Positions 54,262-62,444 of a DNA stretch of 64,000 nt are shown in pieces. Under the pieces are notes generated by a model. The model had not been told where the DNA came from. It did no database searches and saw only the letters and a program-made list of their open reading frames with translations. How positions within the stretch are numbered: the stretch's first letter is position 1; the number at the start of each line of letters is the position of its first letter. A program made the position numbers and the translations under genes. Source of the stretch: Dactylosporangium sp. AC04546 (lineage in GTDB: Bacteria > Actinomycetota > Actinomycetes > Mycobacteriales > Micromonosporaceae); contig NZ_JAHYSG010000059.1 of the NCBI RefSeq assembly GCF_022095675.1, positions 1 to 64,000 of the forward strand, written 5' to 3'.

Positions 54262-55552
54262 TGCTCAGCTCCGGGGCCTCGGTACGGTGGGCGCCCACAT
54301 GGGCGGTCTTCTCCCAGTTGGTGGCGCCGCGCATCTGCCGCCACAGGGCGCGGGCGGCCGCATACGACAGCACCATCTGGTACGGGAACCAGCCGATCGC
54401 CATCTTCACGACGGTGCTGGGGCCGGCCTTGAGCCCGTGCGCGCCGGTGAACTCGTAGAGCCCGACGACGGACATCATGAAGTGCGCGCCGAGCAGCAGC
54501 ACCGGCAGCCAGGACAGCATCGCCACCGGGACCGGCACGCTCAGCACGAACGCGTTGAGCAGGGCCACCGGCAGGTAGATGCCGAGCATCGCCTGCACGT
54601 GCGGGAAGGCGAGGGTGTACCAGGCCAGGAACTTCTGCCGCCGGTTGGGCATCTGCTTCCAGGTGCCCTTGCCCAGCGTCTGCATGAAGCCCTGGCACCA
54701 CCGGGTCCGCTGCTTGATGAAGCTCTGCAGCGTCGGTGGCGTCTCCTCCTTGGTCACGTAGCGGTCGTCGTAGACCACCCGCACCTTCTCGCCCATGCAG
54801 GAGACGCGCAGGCCGATGTCGGCGTCCTCGGTCAGGTTGGTCTCGTCCCAGCCGCCGAGACGCTCGATGAGCTCCCGCTGGAAGAAGACCGTGTTGCCGC
54901 CGAGCGTGATGGCGCCGTTCTTGGCGTGGTAGTGCAGCCGGCTCTTGAACCAGAAGAAGTACTCCAGCACGTTGAACGTCGAGTACCAGTTGGAGTCGAA
55001 GTTCATCAGCTGCACGCCGGACTGCACGACGGACACCTGCTCGGTGACCATGATGGTGTTGACGATGTCGAACAGCTCGGGCTGGACCTCGTCCTCGGCG
55101 TCGAAGATGGCCACCACGTCGTTCGTGGCGTACCGCAGCGCCGTGTTCAGCCCGTGCGGCTTGTTGATCGGGCCGTCGTCGAAGACGACCACGTCGACGT
55201 TGCCGCGCCCGGCCGCACGCAGCCGGGAGATCTGGATCTGCGCCTGCTCGATCGTGCCGACGTCGTCCGCCGAGCAGACCACGAGGATCTGCACGAGGTG
55301 CGGCGGGTAGTCAGCGGACGCGGCGCGGGCGATGGTGGCTTGGATGACCTCCTCCTCGTGGCGCGCCGGGAGGATGGCGGTGAAGGAGAGTTGTGGCGTA
55401 ACACGTTGATCGGGCACCCGCGCGTGCGCGTCCGCCTCGGGCTGGTCCCACGTGTAGATCATGAGATACAGCGCGTGCGCCGCCTGCACTGTCAGCAGCA
55501 ATGAGATCAGGGTGACGCCGGTCAACACCACTTGCTCCATCGCTGCGTTCAC
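54251..55552 (-). CDS. Membrane-bound GT2 glycosyltransferase, cellulose-synthase-like
   Basis: A 433-residue family 2 transferase with one N-terminal helix and about four C-terminal helices. Catalytic motifs: nucleotide-binding VVVFDDG, DxD-like DAEDE (151-155), acceptor TED (241-243) and Q(R)xRW as QRTRWCQG (281-288). The set is that of processive beta-glycosyltransferases such as cellulose or hyaluronan synthases. The start is a GTG at 55552, or an ATG four codons in. The GtrA frame reads through this start region. Confidence 0.92.
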   Translation of the reverse strand: MNAAMEQVVLTGVTLISLLLTVQAAHALYLMIYTWDQPEADAHARVPDQRVTPQLSFTAILPARHEEEVIQATIARAASADYPPHLVQILVVCSADDVGTIEQAQIQISRLRAAGRGNVDVVVFDDGPINKPHGLNTALRYATNDVVAIFDAEDEVQPELFDIVNTIMVTEQVSVVQSGVQLMNFDSNWYSTFNVLEYFFWFKSRLHYHAKNGAITLGGNTVFFQRELIERLGGWDETNLTEDADIGLRVSCMGEKVRVVYDDRYVTKEETPPTLQSFIKQRTRWCQGFMQTLGKGTWKQMPNRRQKFLAWYTLAFPHVQAMLGIYLPVALLNAFVLSVPVPVAMLSWLPVLLLGAHFMMSVVGLYEFTGAHGLKAGPSTVVKMAIGWFPYQMVLSYAAARALWRQMRGATNWEKTAHVGAHRTEAPELSNVG

Positions 55553-55922
55553 TCCAAATCCACTTCGAGCTGACGGCGAAGTTCACCGCGAAGCCGGCAC
55601 CGATGCCGACCAGATTGGCGGGGAGGTAATGCATGCCCAGCCCGACCAGAAGCTGGACCACGATGACGTTGACCGGCAGCGCGGCGAGGCCGGCCAGACT
55701 GAAGTAGGCGAAGCGCTGCAGCGAGAGGCTGCGGCGTCGGAAGGTCCACAGTTCATGCAGGATGTAGTTGGAGACGAGGGCGATCTCGACGGCCGCGACC
55801 GTCGCGGGCAGGAGGGCCAGCCCGAGCAGGCCGTGCAGCACGAGCAGGGCGACGTTGTTCACGACGACACCGCTGACTCCCACGAGGGAGAACCGGCTGA
55901 GCCGGCGCAAGGAGTGCGTCAC
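55311..55922 (-). CDS. GtrA-family flippase-like protein (open frame runs into GT2 gene)
   Basis: Residues 1-125 form a four-helix GtrA protein: RLSRFSLVGVSGVVVNNVAL, VAAVEIALVSNYILHELWTF, RFAYFSLAGLAALPVN and GIGAGFAVNFAVSSKWIWS. GtrA proteins are thought to move polyprenyl-linked sugars across the membrane. The family normally ends about there, yet the frame continues 79 codons and overlaps the GT2 gene by 242 bp. In the -1 frame a TGA at 55549-55551 would give the standard GTGA overlap, so a 1-nt indel is possible. GTG start at 55922. Confidence 0.75.
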   Translation of the reverse strand: MTHSLRRLSRFSLVGVSGVVVNNVALLVLHGLLGLALLPATVAAVEIALVSNYILHELWTFRRRSLSLQRFAYFSLAGLAALPVNVIVVQLLVGLGMHYLPANLVGIGAGFAVNFAVSSKWIWSERSDGASGVDRRHPDLIAADSAGGARAVSHDLHVGPARGGRARAGARSTCYATTLLHRHPPGAPRGGGHPSHHRPRRVR

Positions 55923-56070
55923 GCTCCCAACCGTGCCGACCTGGCGGCCCCCGGGGCATCCCGCCACGGTCCGGCGGTGATCCACACCTTCGGTCTCCCC
56001 CAATCGGCGTAGTCCACCTGGTGCCCAGTGCGTGGTGATTCGCCCGATTCTCCGGGTATAGCCCTGCGCG
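55923..56070. promoter_or_regulatory. Divergent promoter region, glycan operon / two-component-P450 operon
   Basis: A 148-bp gap separates gtrA (minus strand) from response regulator 2 (plus strand). It must carry promoters for two long operons, each containing a LuxR-type regulator. No confident boxes or palindromes were found. Confidence 0.45.
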
Positions 56071-56718
56071 ATGAGTATCAGGATCTTGATCGCCGACGAC
56101 CACGCGATGGTCCGCGAGGGCCTGCGCAGCTTCCTGTCGCTGAGCGCCGACCTGGAGACGGTCGGCGCCGCCGCCGACGGGCGGGAGGCCGTGACGCTGA
56201 CCCACGAGCTGCGCCCCGACATCGTGCTCATGGACCTGTTGATGCCGGGCCTCGACGGCATCAGCGCGACCACAGTCATCCGCCGGGAGTTGCCGAGCGT
56301 GGAGGTGGTGGCGCTCAGCGGGTACCTCGAGCCGCAGCTCATCGCCGACGCCCTGCACGCCGGCGCGGTGGGCTACCTGCTCAAGGACACCGACGCCGAG
56401 GAGCTGCACCGGGCGGTCCGGGCGGCGGCGGCCGGCCAGGTGCAGCTGTCGCCTGCCGTGGCGGCCCGCCTGGTGCGCGACGTCCACGTGCCGACCACCC
56501 CGCCCCAGCTCACCCGGCGCGAGGAGGAGGTGCTGATCCTGCTGGCCCGCGGGCGGGCGAACGGCCAGATCGCCCGCGAGCTGCACATCGCGCCGCAGAC
56601 GGTGAAGACCCACGTGAGCAACATCCTGTCCAAGCTCAACGCGGAGAGCCGCACCCAGGCGGCGCTCTACGCGATGCGGGTGGGGCTGGTCCCCGTGCAT
56701 GCGGCGGCCCCGAGTTGA
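56071..56718 (+). CDS. LuxR/NarL family response regulator 2
   Basis: A 215-residue regulator. Receiver: [14 protein letters not shown], Asp55 in [10 protein letters not shown], Lys in [11 protein letters not shown]. LuxR domain: [20 protein letters not shown] to [20 protein letters not shown]. Its TGA overlaps the TTG start of the kinase gene. It heads a probable four-gene operon with a histidine kinase, a ferredoxin-reductase fusion and a P450. Confidence 0.95.
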   Translation: MSIRILIADDHAMVREGLRSFLSLSADLETVGAAADGREAVTLTHELRPDIVLMDLLMPGLDGISATTVIRRELPSVEVVALSGYLEPQLIADALHAGAVGYLLKDTDAEELHRAVRAAAAGQVQLSPAVAARLVRDVHVPTTPPQLTRREEEVLILLARGRANGQIARELHIAPQTVKTHVSNILSKLNAESRTQAALYAMRVGLVPVHAAAPS

Positions 56719-57620
56719 GCGCCGCGCTCGACGGCCTGTGCGCGCTGGCCCGCGACCTGACCCGGGCCCGGTCGGCGCACGTGCTCGACGCCACCCCGGC
56801 GATCGTCGCGTCGGCCGGCCCGTCGGTCGACGTCGACCTCGACCTGGCCGCGCGCATCCTGCACCGCGGCCTCCCGGCCGCCGTCCAGCGCACGCTCTAC
56901 GTCCCCGCCGAGCCCGGCCTGCTGGTCGTGGTCGGACGGCGGCGGGCGCCGCGGCCGCGGGAGGTGGCGCCGTTCGGGCCGCTCGCGCGGACGCTGCTCG
57001 CCGAGTGCGCCGGCCCGGTCCGCGAGCGCGAGCGGCTGGCCCGCGACCTGCACGACTCGGTCGTGCAGACGCTCTACGGGATCAGCCTCGGCGCCGGCAC
57101 CGCGGCCGAGCTCATGCACGGCAACCCGGACCACGCGCAGGAGTCGCTCGCCTGGATCCAGGAGACGGCCGCGGCCGGCCTCACCGACCTGCGCGGCATC
57201 ATCCTGCGGCTGCGGCCCGAGACGCTCGTCGGCGCCGGGCTCGCGACCGCGCTCAAGGGGCTGTTCGAGACCCTGCACGCCGTGCCCGGCCGCGACGGCT
57301 GGGGCCTGCAGCTCGACGCCGACCCGGTGGTCAGCCCCGAGGTGGAGGAGACGCTGTACCGCATCGCGCTGGAGGCCCTGGGCAACGCCGCCCGGCACGC
57401 CAGCGCCTCGCAGGTGACCCTGCGGCTGGCCGGCGACGACCACCAGGTGGTCCTGGAGGTGGTCGACGACGGGGTGGGGTTCGTCCTCGACGGGCCGCAC
57501 CCGGGGCGGCTCGGCGTGCGCTCGATGCACGAGCGGGCCGCGCTCGTCGGCGGCCGGCTGGAGATCGACACCGCCCCGGGCGCCGGCACGGTGGTGCGGG
57601 CAGCCCTCCCGGCCGGGTGA
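56715..57620 (+). CDS. Soluble histidine kinase (HisKA_3) 2
   Basis: A 301-residue kinase with no membrane helix. Residues 1-100 form a small GAF-like sensor. His113 lies in ARDLHDSVVQTLYG, followed by a HATPase_c domain with VDDGVGFVLD and GRLGVRSMHERAALVGGRL. Start is a TTG at 56715 overlapping the regulator's stop (TTGA); no better in-frame start exists nearby. The redox-fusion gene begins 34 bp downstream, so a regulated unit is likely. Confidence 0.9.
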   Translation: MSAALDGLCALARDLTRARSAHVLDATPAIVASAGPSVDVDLDLAARILHRGLPAAVQRTLYVPAEPGLLVVVGRRRAPRPREVAPFGPLARTLLAECAGPVRERERLARDLHDSVVQTLYGISLGAGTAAELMHGNPDHAQESLAWIQETAAAGLTDLRGIILRLRPETLVGAGLATALKGLFETLHAVPGRDGWGLQLDADPVVSPEVEETLYRIALEALGNAARHASASQVTLRLAGDDHQVVLEVVDDGVGFVLDGPHPGRLGVRSMHERAALVGGRLEIDTAPGAGTVVRAALPAG

Positions 57621-57654
57621 CCCCGGCGGGCCACCCAGGCGCGACCTTGGACGC

Positions 57655-59340
57655 ATGCGCGTGGTTGTCGACCTCACCAAGTGCCAGGGGTACGCGCAGT
57701 GCGCCTTCCTGGCCCCGGCCGCCTTCCAGATGCAGGGTGACGAGGCTCTGCTCTACGACCCGGAACCGTCCGAGGAGCAGCGCGACAAGGTGCGCCGCGC
57801 CGCGGCCGCCTGCCCCGTGCAGGCCATCCAGATCGACCGGCTCGCCATCCAGGACATGCCGCGGGTCGCCACGGCCGCCGCGAACGCGGCCCGGATCGTC
57901 GTCGTGGGCGCGTCGCTCGCCGGGCTGCGGGCCGCCGAGGCGCTGCGGGAGGAGGGCTTCCACGGCTCGCTCACGATGATCGACAACGAGTCCTACGAGC
58001 CTTACGACCGGCCGCCGCTGTCGAAGCAGGCGCTGAGCGGGCGGGTACCGCCCGACGGCACCGCGCTGCCGCACCGGGCCGACCTCGACGCGCGCTGGCG
58101 GCTCGGTGTGCAGGCGATCGGGCTGGAGCTGGCCGACCGCCGGGTGCACCTGTCCGACGGCTCGGCGGTGCCGTTCGACCGGCTGCTCATCGCGACCGGC
58201 GTGCGGGCCCGCCCGTGGCCGGACCCGACCGAGGCGGCCCTCGAGGGGATGTTCGTGCTGCGCACCCGCGACGACGCGCTGCGGCTGCAGCGGCGGCTCA
58301 TGGCGCTGCCGTCGGCGTTCGGCCCGCCGATGGTCAACGCCGGGCCGGCACCGGACGCCAGCGCCCACATCCGCGGGGAGCGGGCCTCGGCGATCGGCGG
58401 TGAGCGGCCCGGCCGGGTGCTCGTCGTCGGGGCCGGCTTCACCGGGTCGGAGGTCGCCTCGACCTGCCGCCAGCTCGGGCTCGACGTCACCGTCGCCGAG
58501 GCCGGGCCGACCCCGCTCGCCGGGGCGCTCGGCGGGGTGATCGGCGCGGTCGCCGCCGAGATCCAGATGGAGCACGGGGTCGACCTGCGCTGCGGTACCA
58601 CCGTCCTGGCCATCGAGGGCGACGCGGAGGGGCGGGTCCACCGGGCGCACTTCTCCGACGGCACCAGCCAGACGGTCGACGTCGTGGTGGCCGCGCTCGG
58701 CGGCATCCGCAACGTCGAGTGGCTGCGCGACTCGGGCCTGGCCGTCGGGCCGTGGGGCGTGGCCTGCGACGCCGGCTGCCGGGCGTTCGACGTCAACGGC
58801 CTGGTGACCGACGACATCTTCGTGGCCGGGGACGTCGCCCGGGCCCCGAACGCCATGTTCGGCTACCAGTTCCTGGCCCTGGAGCACTGGGCGAACGCGG
58901 TCGCCCAGGCCGAGGTCGCCGCGCACAACATGGTCAGCGACGAGTCGGACCGCTGGCCGCACCTGCACATGCCGCAGTTCTGGTCGCTGCAGTTCGGCAA
59001 CAACATCAAGTCCGTCGGCGTGCCGACCTTCGCCGACCAGGTGGTCATCACCCAGGGCTCGGTAGCCGACCGGCGGTTCGCGGCCGCGTACGGGTACAAG
59101 GGCCGGCTCACCGGCGCGGTCACCTTCAACCACGCGAAGTGGCTGCCCTTCTACGAGCGGCTCATCGAGCAGGCGGCGCCGTTCCCGCCCCGGTTCGACA
59201 CGGTCGACCAGCCCGACGACATGCTGCCGGTCCCGGCGGCGGTGCCCGACCCGACCTTCCTGGCCCGCGACGCGACCGTCGTGGTGACCGGCCATGACCC
59301 GAGCGAGCGCCACGCCACCCTGCTGCGGAGGACATCGTGA
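57655..59340 (+). CDS. Fused 3Fe-4S ferredoxin / FAD-dependent ferredoxin reductase
   Basis: A 561-residue two-domain electron-transfer protein. Residues 1-65 are a small ferredoxin with Cys10, Cys16 and Cys53 (KCQGYAQC and AACPVQAI), the 3Fe-4S pattern of P450 ferredoxins. From residue 80 there is a putidaredoxin-reductase-like flavoprotein: FAD loop VVVGASLAG, NAD loop VVGAGFTGSEV (257-267) and FAD motif DDIFVAGDVARAP. An extra segment of about 38 residues (215-253) separates the FAD and NAD parts. Its TGA overlaps the P450 GTG start, so both are made together: NAD(P)H to FAD to Fe-S to P450. Confidence 0.93.
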   Translation: MRVVVDLTKCQGYAQCAFLAPAAFQMQGDEALLYDPEPSEEQRDKVRRAAAACPVQAIQIDRLAIQDMPRVATAAANAARIVVVGASLAGLRAAEALREEGFHGSLTMIDNESYEPYDRPPLSKQALSGRVPPDGTALPHRADLDARWRLGVQAIGLELADRRVHLSDGSAVPFDRLLIATGVRARPWPDPTEAALEGMFVLRTRDDALRLQRRLMALPSAFGPPMVNAGPAPDASAHIRGERASAIGGERPGRVLVVGAGFTGSEVASTCRQLGLDVTVAEAGPTPLAGALGGVIGAVAAEIQMEHGVDLRCGTTVLAIEGDAEGRVHRAHFSDGTSQTVDVVVAALGGIRNVEWLRDSGLAVGPWGVACDAGCRAFDVNGLVTDDIFVAGDVARAPNAMFGYQFLALEHWANAVAQAEVAAHNMVSDESDRWPHLHMPQFWSLQFGNNIKSVGVPTFADQVVITQGSVADRRFAAAYGYKGRLTGAVTFNHAKWLPFYERLIEQAAPFPPRFDTVDQPDDMLPVPAAVPDPTFLARDATVVVTGHDPSERHATLLRRTS

Positions 59341-60536
59341 CCACGACCGTCGGCTCGATCTTCGGCGCCGTCCTCGACCCCGTGAACCGCCACAACCCGT
59401 ATCCGCTGTACACGGCGATGCGGCGCACCCCGGTCAGCCGGGAGCCCGACGGCACCTACATCGTGAGCACGTTCCGCGAAATCTCGGCGCTGCTGCACGA
59501 CCCGCGGATCAGCTCGGCCAACAACCCGGTCCGGGAGGACCTGCCCGCGCAGATCGGGCTGCCGCCGAGCTTCCTGCGGCTCGACCCGCCCGACCACGAC
59601 CGGCTGCGCCGGATCGCCACCCGCCCGTTCGGCCCGCCGCACTCCCCGCACCGCATCGACGACCTCCAGCCGGCCCTGGAAGGGATCGTCGGGCGGCTGC
59701 TCGGCGACTTCCCCGGCGCGACCGCCGACCTCGTGGACCAGTTCGCCTACCCGCTGCCGGTCCTCGTCATCACCCAGCTGCTCGGGGTGCCGATCGAGGA
59801 CGAGCCGAGGTTCCGGGCCTGGATCGACACGGCGCTGCAGACGATCGACCCGCACCGGCCCCGCCCGGACCAGGTCGACGCCGCGCACGCCGCGTTCCGT
59901 GAGCTCTCCGACTACCTCGGCGACCTCGTCGACCGGCGCGCGGCCGAGCCGGGCGACGACCTGCTCTCCGCGCTCGCCACCGACGACGGGCCGGACGGGC
60001 GGATGACCCGCGAGCAGCTCGTGAGCACCGCCGTGCTGCTGCTCATCGCCGGCCACGAGACGACGGTCAACCTCATCGCGAACTCCGCGCTGATCCTGCT
60101 GCGCCAGCCGGTCTGGCTGGAGCGGCTCCTCGACGACCCCGACCTCGTGGTGCCGTTCGTCGAGGAGGTGCTGCGCTGGGACCCGCCGGTGCAGTTCCTG
60201 CCCTGGCGCACCGCCCTGGCCGACATCGAGCTGGCCGGCACGACGATCCCGAAGGGCGCCTCGATCACGCTGGTCCTGGCGGCCGGCAACCGCGACCCCC
60301 AGCACGTGACGGACCCGGACCGCTTCGACCCGCAGCGCCGGCCGGTGCAGCACCTGGGCTTCGGCGACGGCATCCACTACTGCTTCGGCGCGCCGCTCGC
60401 GCGGCTGGAGGCGCAGGTGGCGCTGCGCGGCCTGGCCCCGATGCTGGCCAACGCGCGCCTGCTGGAGGATCCTCCGGCGTACCGCATCAGCGCCGTGCTG
60501 CGCGGCCCGCGCCATCTGCGGGTGGCCCTCGACTGA
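59337..60536 (+). CDS. Cytochrome P450
   Basis: A 399-residue class I bacterial P450. Haem-binding loop FGDGIHYCFG with Cys349; I-helix oxygen-activation motif AGHETT (238-243); ExxR in EEVLR (Glu277, Arg280). All are intact. The substrate is unknown. It is translationally coupled to the ferredoxin/reductase fusion, which supplies its electrons. No biosynthetic cluster enzymes lie nearby, so a catabolic, detoxifying or standalone tailoring role is as likely as any. Confidence 0.96.
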   Translation: MTTTVGSIFGAVLDPVNRHNPYPLYTAMRRTPVSREPDGTYIVSTFREISALLHDPRISSANNPVREDLPAQIGLPPSFLRLDPPDHDRLRRIATRPFGPPHSPHRIDDLQPALEGIVGRLLGDFPGATADLVDQFAYPLPVLVITQLLGVPIEDEPRFRAWIDTALQTIDPHRPRPDQVDAAHAAFRELSDYLGDLVDRRAAEPGDDLLSALATDDGPDGRMTREQLVSTAVLLLIAGHETTVNLIANSALILLRQPVWLERLLDDPDLVVPFVEEVLRWDPPVQFLPWRTALADIELAGTTIPKGASITLVLAAGNRDPQHVTDPDRFDPQRRPVQHLGFGDGIHYCFGAPLARLEAQVALRGLAPMLANARLLEDPPAYRISAVLRGPRHLRVALD

Positions 60537-60541
60537 GGTGG

Positions 60542-61198
60542 TTATTGGCCGGCGCGCACCAGCCCGGACTCGTAGGCGTAGACGACCGCCTGGACCCGGT
60601 CGCGCAGGTGCAGCTTCATGAGGACCCGCGCCACATGGGTCTTCACCGTCGCCTCGCCCACGGTCAGCGCCGCCGCGATCTCGCCGTTGGACAGGCCCCG
60701 CGCCATCAGGCGGAGGACGTCCGTCTCGCGCGGGGTCAGCTCGGCGACCTCGGGCGGCAGCTGCGGGCCGGGCGTGCCCGCGAACGCCGAGATGACCCGC
60801 GTGGTGATGGCCGGGTCGAGCAGCGCCTCGCCGGCCGCCACCACGCGGATCGCGGTGATGAGGTGCTCCGGCGAGGAGACCTTGAGCAGGAAGCCGCTCG
60901 CGCCCGCGCGCAGCGCGTTGAACAGGTTCTCGTCGGTGTCGAACGTGGTGAGCACGATGATCCGCGGCGCGCCGGGGTGCTCCAGCAGGGCTCGGGTCGC
61001 CTCCAGGCCGTCCTGGCGGGGCATCGCGATGTCCATGAGGACGACCTCCGGGCGCAGCCGCCGCGCCAGGGTCACGGCCTCGACGCCGTCGCTGGCCTCG
61101 CCGACGACGGTCATGTCGGGCTCGGTCTCGATGACCATCCGCAGCCCGGCCCGCACCATGCGCTGGTCGTCCGCGATCACCACCCGGATACTGCTCAT
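60542..61198 (-). CDS. LuxR/NarL family response regulator 3
   Basis: A 218-residue regulator, convergent with the P450 gene (5 bp between stops). Receiver: VVIADDQRMVRAGL, Asp56 in VVLMDIAMPRQDG, Lys in GFLLKVSSPE. LuxR domain: LTPRETDVLRLMARGLSNGE to TVKTHVARVLMKLHLRDR. The ATG overlaps the kinase stop (ATGA). It is typical of the many DesK/NarL-like pairs in filamentous actinobacteria. Confidence 0.95.
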   Translation of the reverse strand: MSSIRVVIADDQRMVRAGLRMVIETEPDMTVVGEASDGVEAVTLARRLRPEVVLMDIAMPRQDGLEATRALLEHPGAPRIIVLTTFDTDENLFNALRAGASGFLLKVSSPEHLITAIRVVAAGEALLDPAITTRVISAFAGTPGPQLPPEVAELTPRETDVLRLMARGLSNGEIAAALTVGEATVKTHVARVLMKLHLRDRVQAVVYAYESGLVRAGQ

Positions 61199-62286
61199 GC
61201 CGCCACCAGCGCCGGGAGTCGGGCGTGCACCGCGTACCCGCCGCCGGGCTGCGGGCCGGCCGTGAGGTCGCCGCCGAAGAGGGCGGCGCGTTCCCGCATG
61301 CCGATCAGTCCCTGACCGCTGCCCGCGACGGGCGCGGGTGCGGTACCACCCCGGTCCCGAACCACGAGATGGACGCCGTCGGCGGCGTAGCGCACCTCGA
61401 CCGCGACCCGGGTCGGTCCCGCGTGCTTCAGCACGTTGGTCAGCGCCTCCTGGACGATGCGGTACGCCGAGAGGTCCGCCGCCGGCAGCAGCGCCACCGG
61501 CGCGCCCTCCCGTTTGACGGTCACGGTCAGCCCGGCCTCGCGGACCTGGGCGATCAGCTCGTCGAGCCGGTCCAGCCCGACCGGCGCCGCGGTGGCCCCG
61601 CCGTCGTCGCCGCGCAGCAGCCCGAGCGTGCGGCGCAGCTCCCCGACGGCGTCGCGGCCCGACGACTCGATGCTGCGCAGCAGCTCCCCGTCGACGTCCA
61701 GCCCGGCGTCGAGCCGCCGGCGCACCACGCCGGCCTGGATCACCATCACCGTGACGCTGTGGGCGACCATGTCGTGCAGCTCGCGGGCGATGCGCACGCG
61801 CTCCTCCATGACCGCCTCGCGGACCCGCTGCTCGCGGATCGCCGCCCGGGCCGCGGCCGCGTCGGCGCTCTGCCGGTGCTGGTAGGCGAACCCGACGCCG
61901 AGCGCCCACGGCGCCATCGGGAAGAACAGCGCACCCATCGGGTCGTCGGGGGCGACCGTCCAGAACGTCACCGCCGTCGTCAGCGCCAGCCCCAGCCCGG
62001 CCCACCCCTGCCAGCCGCTGCGCCCGATCGGCCGCTCCCGCCCCACCGTGTACGCGGCGACGATCATGGCCGCGAGCTGCCACAGCCGGTACTCGTCCCG
62101 GATCAGGTTGGCCGCCACACAGCTGGCGGCCAGCGCGACGAGCGGGATGTCGCGCCGCAGCGCGGTGAGGACCGCGAAGCCGGCGAGCGCGAACGGCCAC
62201 CAGCCGCCCGGCATCCGGATCAGGGCCTCCTCGGTCAGGGCGAACACCACGAACCCGCCCGCCACCCCGAGATCTCTGCTGCGCAC
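61195..62286 (-). CDS. Membrane histidine kinase (HisKA_3) 3
   Basis: A 363-residue DesK-like kinase. Four or five hydrophobic helices occupy residues 8-135, with little outside the membrane, so it may sense the membrane itself. His171 is in RIARELHDMVAHSV; the HATPase_c part has HLVVRDRGG and GQGLIGMRERAALFGG. I chose the GTG at 62286; GGAG directly abuts it, so spacing is poor and the true start could lie slightly elsewhere (the frame is open to 62424). Confidence 0.9.
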   Translation of the reverse strand: MRSRDLGVAGGFVVFALTEEALIRMPGGWWPFALAGFAVLTALRRDIPLVALAASCVAANLIRDEYRLWQLAAMIVAAYTVGRERPIGRSGWQGWAGLGLALTTAVTFWTVAPDDPMGALFFPMAPWALGVGFAYQHRQSADAAAARAAIREQRVREAVMEERVRIARELHDMVAHSVTVMVIQAGVVRRRLDAGLDVDGELLRSIESSGRDAVGELRRTLGLLRGDDGGATAAPVGLDRLDELIAQVREAGLTVTVKREGAPVALLPAADLSAYRIVQEALTNVLKHAGPTRVAVEVRYAADGVHLVVRDRGGTAPAPVAGSGQGLIGMRERAALFGGDLTAGPQPGGGYAVHARLPALVAA

Positions 62287-62444
62287 CTCCTGACGGTATG
62301 CGCATCTCCCCCGGATCCTCGCCCGTCCGCCGGATGACCGACGCTCCGCCGCACGGGGGACCCCGGTTCGCCCGCGATGCGGGTTCGCTGCGGGCGTCGC
62401 GCTCGTAGCGTTCGCGGCTCCCACGAGTTTTGATGAGGTTGTCG

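Noticed and set aside
57655..60536. Secondary-metabolite biosynthetic cluster around the P450
   Set aside because: No polyketide synthase, NRPS, terpene cyclase or RiPP gene is present nearby; a single P450 with its redox partner is not enough.
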